The notes under the pieces are model-generated. The model was not told where the DNA came from. It did not search any database and was given only the letters and a program-made list of their open reading frames with translations. Positions 1 through 7,872 of a DNA stretch of 18,555 nucleotides are shown in pieces. The translations under genes were made by a program, and so were the position numbers. The stretch is from Gammaproteobacteria bacterium (lineage in GTDB: Bacteria; Pseudomonadota; Gammaproteobacteria; Steroidobacterales; Steroidobacteraceae). Numbering within the stretch: position 1 is the first letter of the stretch; every line of letters begins with the position of its first letter. The stretch lies in assembly GCA_005877965.1 (NCBI GenBank), contig VBNP01000007.1, forward strand, positions 1-18,555. The letters run 5' to 3'.

Positions 1-367
1 GCACCTTCAGCAGATAGTCGAACCCTCCCGCCACCATGTGGCACTCCATCACCTCGTCGTGCGCCAGCATCACCTGCTTGAAGCGCTCGAAGGCGTCGGG
101 CGTGGTGCGGTCCAGTAACACCTCCACGTAGGCGAGCAGGCCGAGCCCGAGCCTGCCCGGGTTCAGGCGCGCGAAATACCCCTCGATGTAGCCGGCGGAC
201 TCCAGACGCCGCACCCGCTCGAGCGTCGGTGTGACGGTGAGGTGCACCTCGCGCGCGAGCTGTGAGACCGCCGCACGGCCGTCCTGCTGCAGCCGCGCGA
301 GCAGGCTCCGGTCGATGCGGTCGAGAACGCGCTGGCCGGCCGGCGCGGACGTCGATTTCGGGCTCAT
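1..367 (-). CDS. Lrp/AsnC-family transcriptional regulator, probable proline-responsive regulator of putA (3' end cut by window edge)
   Basis: Reading the minus strand from the ATG at 367-365 gives 122 residues before the window ends, so the C-terminus is missing. Residues about 15-65 form the winged-helix DNA-binding domain, including the helix ending PTLERVRRLE and the following GYIEGY. Next comes the start of the RAM ligand-sensing domain, with the Lrp hallmark ECHMVAGGFDYLLKV at the cut end. The similarity to Lrp itself is strong. It is divergent from putA across 91 bp. In Agrobacterium and some other bacteria a divergent Lrp-family protein (PutR) activates putA in response to proline, so the same role is inferred here. 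The PutA encoded next door lacks its own DNA-binding domain, which supports this. No clear ribosome binding site precedes the ATG. A global Lrp or a branched-chain (BkdR-type) regulator is the alternative. Confidence 0.9.
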   Translation of the reverse strand, partial: MSPKSTSAPAGQRVLDRIDRSLLARLQQDGRAAVSQLAREVHLTVTPTLERVRRLESAGYIEGYFARLNPGRLGLGLLAYVEVLLDRTTPDAFERFKQVMLAHDEVMECHMVAGGFDYLLKV

Positions 368-370
368 GGC

Positions 371-446
371 AGTTGATTTCGCTATTAAAGTGGCTAAAAC
401 GGACAATTATTCTCTAAATAAGAGCATAACATAAGAGCAATCAACT
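371..446. repeat. Widely spaced perfect 8-bp inverted repeat framing the putA control region
   Basis: AGTTGATT at 371-378 is exactly complementary in reverse to AATCAACT at 439-446, with 60 bp between the arms. The left arm lies 3 bp from the regulator's start codon and the right arm ends 12 bp before the putA start codon. Two arms framing a divergent promoter fit distal sites for an oligomeric Lrp-type protein that wraps DNA. A chance 8-bp match in an AT-rich stretch cannot be excluded. Confidence 0.45.
418..439 (+). repeat. 9-bp direct repeat ATAAGAGCA, period 13
   Basis: ATAAGAGCA occurs at 418-426 and again at 431-439, separated by TAAC. The first copy overlaps the right half of the CTCT/AGAG palindrome. 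It lies 20-41 bp upstream of the putA start codon, where a regulator could contact RNA polymerase or block it. The repeat is read directly from the sequence; its function is inferred. Confidence 0.5.
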
Positions 447-458
447 AGGCAGGCGGAC

Positions 459-3400
459 ATGGACCGAGCGACGGCCCAACAGGTGAATCACGAGGGGACT
501 GACCTCGCGGCACTGCGTGCACGACTGCGCGCGGCGACGCTGCGCCCGGAGGCGGATGCCTCGGACGACCTGCTCGCCGACCTGTCGGTGGCGCAGGCGG
601 CGCTCGAGCGCGCCGCGACCCGTGCCGCCCGCTGGGTCGAAGCCGCCCGCGCGGACCGGCGCTCCCGTCCGCTGGTCGACCGGATGCTCGAGCAGTTTCC
701 GCTCGACAGCGCGCAGGGCAAGGCGCTCATGAGCCTGGCGGAGGCGCTGCTGCGCACGCCGGACCCGAAGCGCGCCGACCAGCTGATCGCCGAACGGCTC
801 GCCGCGGTGCGCGAGGCCGGCATTCCGGGCGACACCGACCTGCTGCTGAGAACCGGGTTCACGCTGCTCGGCGCGGCGGGCCGGCTGCTACCGGAGGTGT
901 CCGCGGAACTGTCCGGGGAACTCTCCGCCGCCAGCCTCACCAAACCGATGATCGCTCCCATCGTGCGCGCGGCGTTGCGGCAGTCGATGCAGCTGCTGGG
1001 CCACGCGTTCATCGTCGGGGAGACGATCGACGCGGCGCTGGCGCGCGGCCGCTCCGAGCCCGGACTCGCCCTGTGCTCCTTCGACGTGCTGGGCGAGGGC
1101 GCGCGCACCGAAGCGGACGCGCTGCGTTACCTCGCTGCCTATGCCCACGCGATCGAGGCCCTGAGCGAGCAGACGGCGGGATCGGTGCACGCCCGCTCCG
1201 GCATCTCGGTGAAGCTGTCGGCGCTCGAGCCGCGTTACACGCAGCTGCAGAACGCACGCGTCAACGAGGTGCTCGCTCCGCGGATGCTGGATCTCGCGCG
1301 CCGCGCCGCGCGCGCCGGCATCGGATTCACCATCGACGCCGAAGAGGCGGACCGGCTCGACCTGTCGCTGGACATCGTGGAGACGCTGGCGCGGGATGCG
1401 GCGACACGCGCCTGGGACGGGCTCGGACTCGCGGTGCAGGCCTACGGCCGCCGCGCGCCGCTGGTCCTCGACTGGGTCGCAGCCCTGGCACGCGACAGCG
1501 GGCGACGGATGACGGTGCGCCTGGTCAAGGGCGCCTACTGGGACAGCGAGATCAAGCGCGCCCAGGAGCGCGGACTCGCCAGCTTTCCGGTGTACACCTC
1601 GAAGGCCGCGACGGACGCGAGCTACCTCGAGTGCGCCCGGCATCTGTTCGCGGCCCGCGACGTGATCCACGCGCAGTTCGCCACCCACAACGCCTACACG
1701 GTAGCCGCGGTGCTCGAGCTCGCGCCGGCGGACGCCAGTCACGAGTTCCAGCGCCTGCACGGCATGGGCGAGGCACTCTACGAGGCGGCGCGCGCGGAAG
1801 TTCCCACCCTGCCGCCGGTCAGGGTGTACGCGCCGGTGGGCACGCACGAGGAGCTGTTGCCGTACCTCGTGCGGCGGCTGCTCGAGAACGGCGCCAACAG
1901 CTCCTTCGTCCATCAGTTCATGAACCCACAGATTCCGGTGGAGCAGGTGGTGCGCGATCCCCTCTCCTCCCTGAGTGCGGCAGCGACCGGGACGGCGCGT
2001 GTGCGCGAGCCACACGCACTCTATGGCGCCGAGCGCGCCAACTCCGACGGCGAGGATTTCGGCGACCCGGCCGCGCTCGCCGCGCTGCAGGCTGAAGTGC
2101 AGCTGCACGCCGGCGGCTGTTATTCCGGCGGACCGATTGTGAGCGGCCGCCGTGCGCGGGATGTGAGCACGCCGGTTGTCTCGCCCGCCGACAGCCGCGA
2201 GACGGTGGGACTCACCCGTGATGCGACCGCGGATGAGATCCGCGGCGCGCTGCAGGCGGCGCATGAGGCGCAGCCGGCCTGGGATGCGCGGCCCGCAGCG
2301 CAGCGCGCGGCGTGCCTCACGCGCGCGGCGGATCTGTTGCAGGCGCGACGCGGTCAGTTCCTGAGTCTGCTGGTGCGCGAAGCCGGCAGGACGCTGCCGG
2401 ATGCCGTGGCGGAGCTGCGCGAGGCGGTCGACTTCTGCCGCTACTACGCGGCGCGCGGCTGCGAGCTGTTCGGGGCACCGCAGGAGTTGCCCGGGCCGAC
2501 GGGTGAGCGCAACACGCTCTCCCTCCACGGCCGCGGCGTGTTCGTATGCATCAGCCCGTGGAATTTCCCGCTGGCGATCTTCGCCGGGCAGATCACCGCG
2601 GCGCTCGCGGCCGGCAACACCGTGGTCGCGAAGCCGGCGCCCGCGACGACCCTCATCGCGCACGCCATGACCGGCCTGCTGCACGAGGCGGGCGTGCCGG
2701 CCGAGGCGCTGCAGCTCACCCCGGCCGATGGTCCGGCGTTCGGCGCTGTGGCGCTCAGCCACCCGGCGCTCGCCGGTGTGGCGTTCACGGGCTCGACCGC
2801 GACCGCGGCCACGATCAATCGCACGCTAGCCAATCGCGACGGCGCGATCGTGCCGCTCATCGCCGAGACCGGCGGCGTCAACGCCATGGTGGTCGATGCG
2901 ACCGCGCTGCCCGAACAGGTGGTCGATGACGTCATCACGTCCGCGTTCAACAGCGCCGGCCAGCGCTGCTCGGCGCTGCGGGTGCTGTATCTGCAGGAGG
3001 AAATCGCCGACCGCGTGATTGCGATGCTCATCGGCGCGATGCGCTGCCTCATCATCGGCGCGCCGGGGGATCTCGCCACGGATGTCGGCCCGGTGATCTC
3101 GGCGGCGTCACAGCTGCGCCTGCGCAGGCATGCCGAGCGCATGCGCGCCGAGGCGAAGCTGCTGTATGCCTGCGAGCTCGACGCGAGCCTGGCAGCGGGG
3201 CATTTCTTCCCGCCGCACCTGTTCGAGCTGCGCAGCCTCGATCAGCTCAGGACCGAGGAGTTCGGACCGATCCTGCACGTGGCGCGTTATCGCAGCGGCG
3301 AGCTGCCGCAGGTGCTGGAGGCGATCCGCCGCACCGGCTTCGGGCTTACGCTCGGGGTGCACAGCCGCCTCGAGAGCGTCGCCCAGCACCTGTTCCGCGC

Positions 3401-3596
3401 GCTGCCGGTGGGCAACACCTACGTGAACCGCAACATGATCGGCGCGGTGGTGGGGGTTCAGCCGTTCGGCGGCCAGGGCCTGTCGGGCACCGGACCCAAG
3501 GCCGGAGGACCGCATTACCTGCTGCGCTTTGCAACCGAGCGCACGCTCACCATCAACACCGCCGCCATCGGCGGCAATGTCGAGCTGCTGTCCTGA
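459..3596 (+). CDS. putA: Bifunctional proline dehydrogenase / L-glutamate-gamma-semialdehyde dehydrogenase (PutA, short type A)
   Basis: This 1045-residue enzyme oxidises proline to glutamate in two steps, using FAD and then NAD+. The proline dehydrogenase barrel spans about 165-500: KLSALEPRY (252-260), RLVKGAYWD (354-362), and the substrate-binding arginines in RRLLENGANSSF (472-483). The aldehyde dehydrogenase half spans about 565-1030: SPWNF (699-703), the GST of VAFTGST (778-780), Glu803 in AETGG, catalytic Cys837 in GQRCSALR, and EEFGP (933-937). It ends soon after this domain, so it lacks the extra C-terminal domain of longer PutAs. It also lacks the ribbon-helix-helix repressor domain at the N-terminus, so it should not regulate itself. 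Val807 sits in AETGGVNAM, where many homologues have Gln. Long trifunctional forms such as that of E. coli have about 1320 residues. Confidence 0.98.
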   Translation: MDRATAQQVNHEGTDLAALRARLRAATLRPEADASDDLLADLSVAQAALERAATRAARWVEAARADRRSRPLVDRMLEQFPLDSAQGKALMSLAEALLRTPDPKRADQLIAERLAAVREAGIPGDTDLLLRTGFTLLGAAGRLLPEVSAELSGELSAASLTKPMIAPIVRAALRQSMQLLGHAFIVGETIDAALARGRSEPGLALCSFDVLGEGARTEADALRYLAAYAHAIEALSEQTAGSVHARSGISVKLSALEPRYTQLQNARVNEVLAPRMLDLARRAARAGIGFTIDAEEADRLDLSLDIVETLARDAATRAWDGLGLAVQAYGRRAPLVLDWVAALARDSGRRMTVRLVKGAYWDSEIKRAQERGLASFPVYTSKAATDASYLECARHLFAARDVIHAQFATHNAYTVAAVLELAPADASHEFQRLHGMGEALYEAARAEVPTLPPVRVYAPVGTHEELLPYLVRRLLENGANSSFVHQFMNPQIPVEQVVRDPLSSLSAAATGTARVREPHALYGAERANSDGEDFGDPAALAALQAEVQLHAGGCYSGGPIVSGRRARDVSTPVVSPADSRETVGLTRDATADEIRGALQAAHEAQPAWDARPAAQRAACLTRAADLLQARRGQFLSLLVREAGRTLPDAVAELREAVDFCRYYAARGCELFGAPQELPGPTGERNTLSLHGRGVFVCISPWNFPLAIFAGQITAALAAGNTVVAKPAPATTLIAHAMTGLLHEAGVPAEALQLTPADGPAFGAVALSHPALAGVAFTGSTATAATINRTLANRDGAIVPLIAETGGVNAMVVDATALPEQVVDDVITSAFNSAGQRCSALRVLYLQEEIADRVIAMLIGAMRCLIIGAPGDLATDVGPVISAASQLRLRRHAERMRAEAKLLYACELDASLAAGHFFPPHLFELRSLDQLRTEEFGPILHVARYRSGELPQVLEAIRRTGFGLTLGVHSRLESVAQHLFRALPVGNTYVNRNMIGAVVGVQPFGGQGLSGTGPKAGGPHYLLRFATERTLTINTAAIGGNVELLS

Positions 3597-3619
3597 GGGG
3601 CGGTAATCAGCGACGCGTC

Positions 3620-3650
3620 GGCTGGCCGGTTCCCGCGGCATCCGGCAGCC
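3620..3650. terminator. Possible hairpin between convergent putA and DUF255 genes
   Basis: GGCTGGCCGG (3620-3629) can pair with CCGGCAGCC (3642-3650) with one bulged base and a 12-nt loop. It lies in the 69-bp gap between two convergent stop codons. There is no U-run on either strand, so it would be an imperfect intrinsic terminator at best. The position is right, the structure is only suggestive. Confidence 0.3.
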
Positions 3651-3665
3651 GGCCGTACTGGTACC

Positions 3666-5777
3666 TCATGGTGGCGGCGGGCCGTCCGCGCGCAACTCGG
3701 CGAGCAACGCCTCGAGGGAGTCCAGCGGCGCGGAGCAGCTGCTGCCGCGGCACAGATAGGCGACCGGGCCCGCCCGCGGGGCCTTGTCGGCGAGCGCGGG
3801 CGGCAGGAGCGGCGCGTCTGCGGGTATCGCCAGCACCAGCCGGCGCGGGGCGTAAAGGCGCGCGAGCTCGCGTCGCCAGCCCTCGATCGCTTGCGGGGCT
3901 CCGCGCACAATGACGATCTCGGGCGGATGCAACAGCTCCTCCAGCGCGGCGAGGAGCGCGACGTGCGCCTGCGGGTGCTGCGCCAGCGCCGGCCAGGCGG
4001 CCCGCAGGGTCCGCTCAGCCGCCGTGAGGTAGCGGGGTTCGCCGAGCAGGTGCCCCATGCGCAGCAGCACGCGCGCGGCGATGCCGTTGCCGGAGGGCGT
4101 GGCGTCGTCGCCGAAGACCTTGGAGCGATGGATGAGCGCTTCGTGATCCGCGGAGGTGAAGAAGAAGCCGCCTGCTTCGCGGTCCGGGAAATGCTGCAGC
4201 ACCGCCTCGAGCAATTGCCGGGCAAATTCCAGCTCGTCGCCGGCGAAACGCAGCTGCTGCAGCTCGAGCACCGCATCCGCGAGGTACACGTAGTCATCGA
4301 GATAGGCGTTCAGGTGCGCGCGGCCGGCCATGCTGGTCGCGAGCAGGCGCCCGTCGCGCCACAGCGTGCCGCGAATGAAATCGAGCGCGCGGCGGGCGGA
4401 ATCGCCGAGGTCATCCCGCCCCAGGGCGCGCGCGGCGATCGCCATGCCGCGGATCATCAGCGCGTTCCAGGACGTCAGGACTTTCTCATCGCGCGCCGGG
4501 CGCACGCGCCGCGAGCGCACCTCCAGGAGCCGCGCGCGCGCCGACTCGAGCAGCGCCTCGACCTCGGCGGGCGTGCGAGCCAGCCGCTGCGCGATCTCAT
4601 CGACCGGCGAGCACACGTGCAGGTGCCAGCGGCCCTCAAAATTCGCGGGCCGGTCGAGGCCGAAGCGCGGCGCGAACACCGCGAATTCCTCGGCGCTCAG
4701 GTGCGCCTCGACCTCGCCGCGATCCCAGACATAGAACTTGCCTTCGTGACCCTCGGAGTCGGCGTCGAGGCTCGAGAAGTAGCCGCCCAGCGGGGATTGC
4801 ATCTCGCGCAAGGTCCAGGCGGCGGTCTCCTGCGCCACGCGCGCGTACAGCGGATCGCTGCCGGCGAGCGCCGCCTGCGCGTACACCGCCAGCAGCGCGC
4901 CGTTGTCGTACAGCATCTTCTCGAAGTGCGGGATCATCCAGTGCTCATCGACCGCATAGCGGCAGAAGCCCCCGCCCAGCTGGTCGTTGATCCCGCCCTC
5001 GGCCATGCGCCGCAGCGTGAGGCTGGCCATGTGCAGCGCCTGCAGGTCGGGCTCGGGGGCGGCGGCGCTCGCGTGCCAGTCGCGCAGCAGCCGCTCGATG
5101 GTGAGCGGATGCGGAAATTTCGGCGCGCCGCCGAAGCCCCCGTGGCGCGCATCGAAACCGCGCGCCAGCTGCGCCCGGCAGCTCTTCAGCGGCGCATCGC
5201 CGAGCTCGGTGTCGCCCGCGGGCGGCGGCGGATTGAGCTGGGCGAATGCCGACATCAGCGCGTCGTTCTGCGAGCGCAGCTCCGCGGCATGATCGCGATA
5301 GTATTTGGCCACCCGCAGCAGCACGTCGCGGAACGCCGGCAGGCCGTAGCGCGCCTCCTTCGGAAAGTAAGTGCCGCCGAAGAACGGCCGGTGGTCGTCG
5401 TGCGTCAGGAACATGGTGAGCGGCCAGCCGCCCCCGCGCTGTGTCAACATCTGCTGCGCGATCTGGTAGATGCGATCGATGTCGGGCCGCTCCTCGCGGT
5501 CGACTTTGATGTTGACGAAGTGCTCGTTGAGAAGCCGCGCGGTGGCTTCGTCCTCGAAGCTCTCGTCGGCCGCGACGTGGCACCAGTGGCAGGCGTGGTA
5601 GCCCACGCTCAGGTGAATCGGCTTTTTTTCGACGCGTGCCCGCTCGAGTGCTTCACTGCCCCACGGATACCACTCGACTGGATTGTGAGCATGCTGCAGC
5701 AGGTAGGGGCTCGTCTCAGTCGCGAGATGGTTCGTGTACTTCGGCGTGCCGTCGGGCTTGCGGTGGCTGACTTTCAT
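3666..5777 (-). CDS. DUF255 / thioredoxin-fold protein (YyaL/SPATA20-like)
   Basis: The protein has 703 residues if started at the ATG at 5777-5775, which has GGAG upstream; the family's conserved N-terminus (NHLATETSPYLLQHAHNPVEW) begins soon after. An open frame continues further upstream, but only into the divergent rlmI coding region, so I reject the longer start. Residues about 15-165 form a thioredoxin-like domain with an intact redox-type CHWC (Cys63, Cys66), then VDREERPD and GGWP. The rest resembles the six-hairpin (N-acylglucosamine 2-epimerase/glycosidase-like) fold, with conserved GGINDQLGGGF, HFEKMLYDN and TSWNALMI blocks. The family is widespread in bacteria and has human and plant members, but its reaction is not established. 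No signal peptide is seen, so it is probably cytoplasmic. It is convergent with putA and divergent from rlmI. Confidence 0.93.
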   Translation of the reverse strand: MKVSHRKPDGTPKYTNHLATETSPYLLQHAHNPVEWYPWGSEALERARVEKKPIHLSVGYHACHWCHVAADESFEDEATARLLNEHFVNIKVDREERPDIDRIYQIAQQMLTQRGGGWPLTMFLTHDDHRPFFGGTYFPKEARYGLPAFRDVLLRVAKYYRDHAAELRSQNDALMSAFAQLNPPPPAGDTELGDAPLKSCRAQLARGFDARHGGFGGAPKFPHPLTIERLLRDWHASAAAPEPDLQALHMASLTLRRMAEGGINDQLGGGFCRYAVDEHWMIPHFEKMLYDNGALLAVYAQAALAGSDPLYARVAQETAAWTLREMQSPLGGYFSSLDADSEGHEGKFYVWDRGEVEAHLSAEEFAVFAPRFGLDRPANFEGRWHLHVCSPVDEIAQRLARTPAEVEALLESARARLLEVRSRRVRPARDEKVLTSWNALMIRGMAIAARALGRDDLGDSARRALDFIRGTLWRDGRLLATSMAGRAHLNAYLDDYVYLADAVLELQQLRFAGDELEFARQLLEAVLQHFPDREAGGFFFTSADHEALIHRSKVFGDDATPSGNGIAARVLLRMGHLLGEPRYLTAAERTLRAAWPALAQHPQAHVALLAALEELLHPPEIVIVRGAPQAIEGWRRELARLYAPRRLVLAIPADAPLLPPALADKAPRAGPVAYLCRGSSCSAPLDSLEALLAELRADGPPPP

Positions 5778-5832
5778 CCGGATCTCCAGTCCCGATTGTA
5801 TACTCGCGCCTGCCCTCATCCGTTCCGGACTC
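5778..5832. promoter_or_regulatory. Short divergent promoter region, DUF255 gene / rlmI
   Basis: Only 55 bp separate the two start codons. It contains TATACT at 5799-5804, embedded in the palindromic GTATAC, which gives a -10-like hexamer on both strands. No convincing -35 element is visible at the right spacing on either strand. On the minus strand GGAG lies just before the DUF255 start; on the plus strand a weak GGA precedes the rlmI ATG. Shared promoter function is inferred from position. Confidence 0.4.
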
Positions 5833-7059
5833 ATGTCGAACCCCCCTGCCGCCCACGCCAAGCCCGCTGCGCGCGTGCTGCGCCTGAAGCGTGGCGAGGA
5901 ACGGCGCCTGGCGGCGGGGCACGTGTGGGTGTTCAGTAATGAGGTGGACACCGACAGCACGCCGCTGACCGCATTCGCGCCCGGTGTCATAGCGCAGGTG
6001 CGCACGCAGCGCGACGCATTCGTCGGCTACGCCTGCGTCAACCCCCACGCGCTCATCTGCGCGCGCATCCTGTCGCGCGATGAGGCCCGCCCGGTCGGCG
6101 GGGCACTGATCGAACGGCGGCTGCGGACGGCACTCGCCCTGCGCGAGCGGCTCACCAGCGCGCCGTACTACCGCTGGGTATTCGGCGAGTCGGACCAGCT
6201 GCCGGGGCTGGTGCTCGATCGCTACGGCGAGGTGATCGTCGGGCAGATCGCCACCGCCGGCATGGAGGCGCTGCGCGAGGAGGTCGCCGCCGCGGTACGC
6301 GCGGTGCTCGCACCGGCGGTGCTGTACTGGAAGAACGACTCCGCGGCGCGCGAGCTCGAGCACCTGCCGCGGGTTGCGGAGGCGGCGTTCGGCACGGTCC
6401 CCGGCAACATCGAAGTCACGGAAGGCGGGCTGTCGTTCACGGCGCCGCTCGCCGAGGGACAGAAGACCGGTTGGTTCTACGACCAGAGCGCCAACCGCGC
6501 GCGGCTGGCGCGTTACGTCCCGGCGGGCGCACGCGTGCTCGATGTGTGCTCGTACGTGGGAGCCTGGGCGGTCACGGCGTTGCGCCATGGAGCCGCGCGC
6601 GCGCACTGCGTGGATGCCTCGCAGGCGGCGCTGCAGTTCGCGCAGCTCAACGCGGCGCGCAACGGCACCGCCGTCGAGCTGATGCGCGCCGACGCGTTCG
6701 AGGCACTGAAGAGCCTTACGGAGCAGGGCGCACGGTTCGAGCTGGTGATTCTCGATCCGCCCGCGTTCATCAAGCGCAAGAAGGACATCCCGCAGGGCCA
6801 GGCGGCCTACCGCAAGCTCAATCAGCTCGCCCTGGGATTGCTCGCGGACGAGGGATTGCTCGTGTCCTGCTCCTGCTCGTACCACCTCGCGCCCGAAGAG
6901 CTGATCAACGCCATCCAGAGCGCCGCGCGGCACAGCGGCCGATTCGTCCAGGTCCTGGAAGCCGGTGGTCAGTCGCCCGACCACCCGCTGCACCCGGCGA
7001 TCCCGGAGACCCGCTACCTGAGGGCGTTCTTCTGCCGCGTGACGCGCGAGGTCGGCTAA
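5833..7059 (+). CDS. rlmI: 23S rRNA (cytosine-C5)-methyltransferase, RlmI type
   Basis: This 408-residue enzyme uses S-adenosylmethionine to methylate C5 of a cytosine in 23S rRNA (C1962 in E. coli). An N-terminal PUA-type RNA-binding domain (about 14-95) is followed by the Rossmann methyltransferase domain. That domain carries the SAM-binding VLDVCSYVG (235-243), the acidic D261 loop, DPPAF (308-312) and the CSCS cysteine motif (346-349) used by RNA m5C enzymes of this group. Length agrees with E. coli RlmI (396). I chose the ATG at 5833 because the PUA homology begins just after it; an in-frame ATG at 5734 would overlap the divergent gene. lgt begins 12 bp downstream, so they are probably cotranscribed. 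The close paralogue RlmK-type family is the alternative name. Confidence 0.93.
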   Translation: MSNPPAAHAKPAARVLRLKRGEERRLAAGHVWVFSNEVDTDSTPLTAFAPGVIAQVRTQRDAFVGYACVNPHALICARILSRDEARPVGGALIERRLRTALALRERLTSAPYYRWVFGESDQLPGLVLDRYGEVIVGQIATAGMEALREEVAAAVRAVLAPAVLYWKNDSAARELEHLPRVAEAAFGTVPGNIEVTEGGLSFTAPLAEGQKTGWFYDQSANRARLARYVPAGARVLDVCSYVGAWAVTALRHGAARAHCVDASQAALQFAQLNAARNGTAVELMRADAFEALKSLTEQGARFELVILDPPAFIKRKKDIPQGQAAYRKLNQLALGLLADEGLLVSCSCSYHLAPEELINAIQSAARHSGRFVQVLEAGGQSPDHPLHPAIPETRYLRAFFCRVTREVG

Positions 7060-7071
7060 ACTTCGCGCCTC

Positions 7072-7872
7072 ATGCTGACCTTCCCCGGCTTCAACAAGGT
7101 GGCCTTCGAGATCGGTCCGATCAAGGTGCATTGGTACGGCATCATGTACCTGCTCGGGTTCGCGGCCGCCTGGTGGCTCGCGCGCCGGCGCGCCGCAAAG
7201 CCCGGCTCGACCTGGAAGAAGAACGACGTCGACGATCTCATCTTCTTCGCCATGCTCGGGGTGATTCTCGGCGGGCGCATCGGCTACGTGCTGTTCTACG
7301 GCCTGACGTTCTGGGCAAACGACGCGTGGTATCCACTGCGGCTCTGGGAGGGCGGCATGTCCTTCCACGGCGGAATGCTCGGTGTCGCCACGGCGCTGAC
7401 GCTGTTTGCCTGGCGCCGTGGCCGCCATCCCGCCGACGTGTACGATTTCACCGTGCCGCTGCCGGCGCTGGGACTGTTCTTCGGCCGCATCGGTAACTTC
7501 ATCAACAGCGAGCTGTGGGGTAAAGTTACCACCGTGCCGTGGGGAGTTCGCATCAACGGCGAGGTGCGGCATCCCTCGCAGCTCTACGAGGCGGTCCTCG
7601 AGGGCCTGCTGCTGTTCACCGTGATGTGGTGGTTCACCGCACGCCCACGGCCGCGGCTGGCGCCGGCGGGGTTGTTCCTGGCTTTCTATGGTGTGTCACG
7701 CTTCCTGGTGGAGTTCGTGCGGCTGCCGGATGAGCACATCGGCTATCTCGCCGGCGGCTGGCTCACGGAAGGGCAACTGTTGTCGGCGCCGATGATCATC
7801 GCCGGCGGCGCGCTGTTGGTGTGGGCGTACTGGGCGCGCGCGCCCTCGGGCAATTTCGCCATCGAACAATGA
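7072..7872 (+). CDS. lgt: Prolipoprotein diacylglyceryl transferase
   Basis: Lgt moves diacylglycerol from phosphatidylglycerol to the lipobox cysteine of pre-lipoproteins in the inner membrane, the first step of lipoprotein maturation. The 266-residue product has about seven hydrophobic segments. It carries the family signature GRIGNFINSELWG (138-150) with the essential arginine (139), His99 in SFHGG, Tyr26 in MYLLGF, and HPSQLYEA (167-174). Its stop codon overlaps the thyA start (ATGA, 7869-7872), giving translational coupling. lgt followed by thyA is a common gammaproteobacterial arrangement. A likely substrate, the small lipoprotein at 15750, is encoded in the same window. Confidence 0.98.
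   Translation: MLTFPGFNKVAFEIGPIKVHWYGIMYLLGFAAAWWLARRRAAKPGSTWKKNDVDDLIFFAMLGVILGGRIGYVLFYGLTFWANDAWYPLRLWEGGMSFHGGMLGVATALTLFAWRRGRHPADVYDFTVPLPALGLFFGRIGNFINSELWGKVTTVPWGVRINGEVRHPSQLYEAVLEGLLLFTVMWWFTARPRPRLAPAGLFLAFYGVSRFLVEFVRLPDEHIGYLAGGWLTEGQLLSAPMIIAGGALLVWAYWARAPSGNFAIEQ

Larger units (their letters stand above)
368..458. promoter_or_regulatory. Divergent regulator-putA control region
   Basis: This 91-bp gap is visibly AT-rich compared with the GC-rich coding DNA on both sides. It must hold both the promoter of the Lrp-type regulator and that of putA. A palindrome with one mismatch pair lies at 409-427: CTCT and AGAG arms around AAATA, with AT pairs further out. It resembles the short AT-centred palindromes bound by Lrp-family dimers. 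A possible plus-strand promoter is TTGATT (373-378), 16 bp, then TAAAAC (395-400), but the match is weak and I cannot fix a start site. An AGG before the putA ATG may serve as a modest ribosome binding site. Operator assignment is inference. Confidence 0.6.

Noticed and set aside
231..434. Small plus-strand open frame covering the regulator start and the putA promoter region
   Set aside because: It runs antisense to the Lrp-type gene, which has clear homology on the minus strand, and its translation is low-complexity Arg/Ser-rich sequence.
888..2762. Long minus-strand open frame (624 codons) inside putA
   Set aside because: It is the mirror of putA in GC-rich DNA. Its product is Arg/Gly/Ala-rich without any recognisable domain, while putA has intact motifs along the full length.
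3891..5939. Long plus-strand open frame (682 codons) opposite the DUF255 gene
   Set aside because: It shadows the well-conserved DUF255 protein and enters the divergent promoter; the product has no domain and a skewed composition.
5778..6005. N-terminal extension of the DUF255 protein to a start near 6005
   Set aside because: The extra residues fall in the divergent rlmI coding region and lack family similarity. The ATG at 5777 has a GGAG site and directly precedes the conserved N-terminus.
5716..7572. Long minus-strand open frame (618 codons) opposite rlmI and lgt
   Set aside because: It crosses two well-supported genes and the intergenic gap and shows no homology. High GC keeps antisense frames open.
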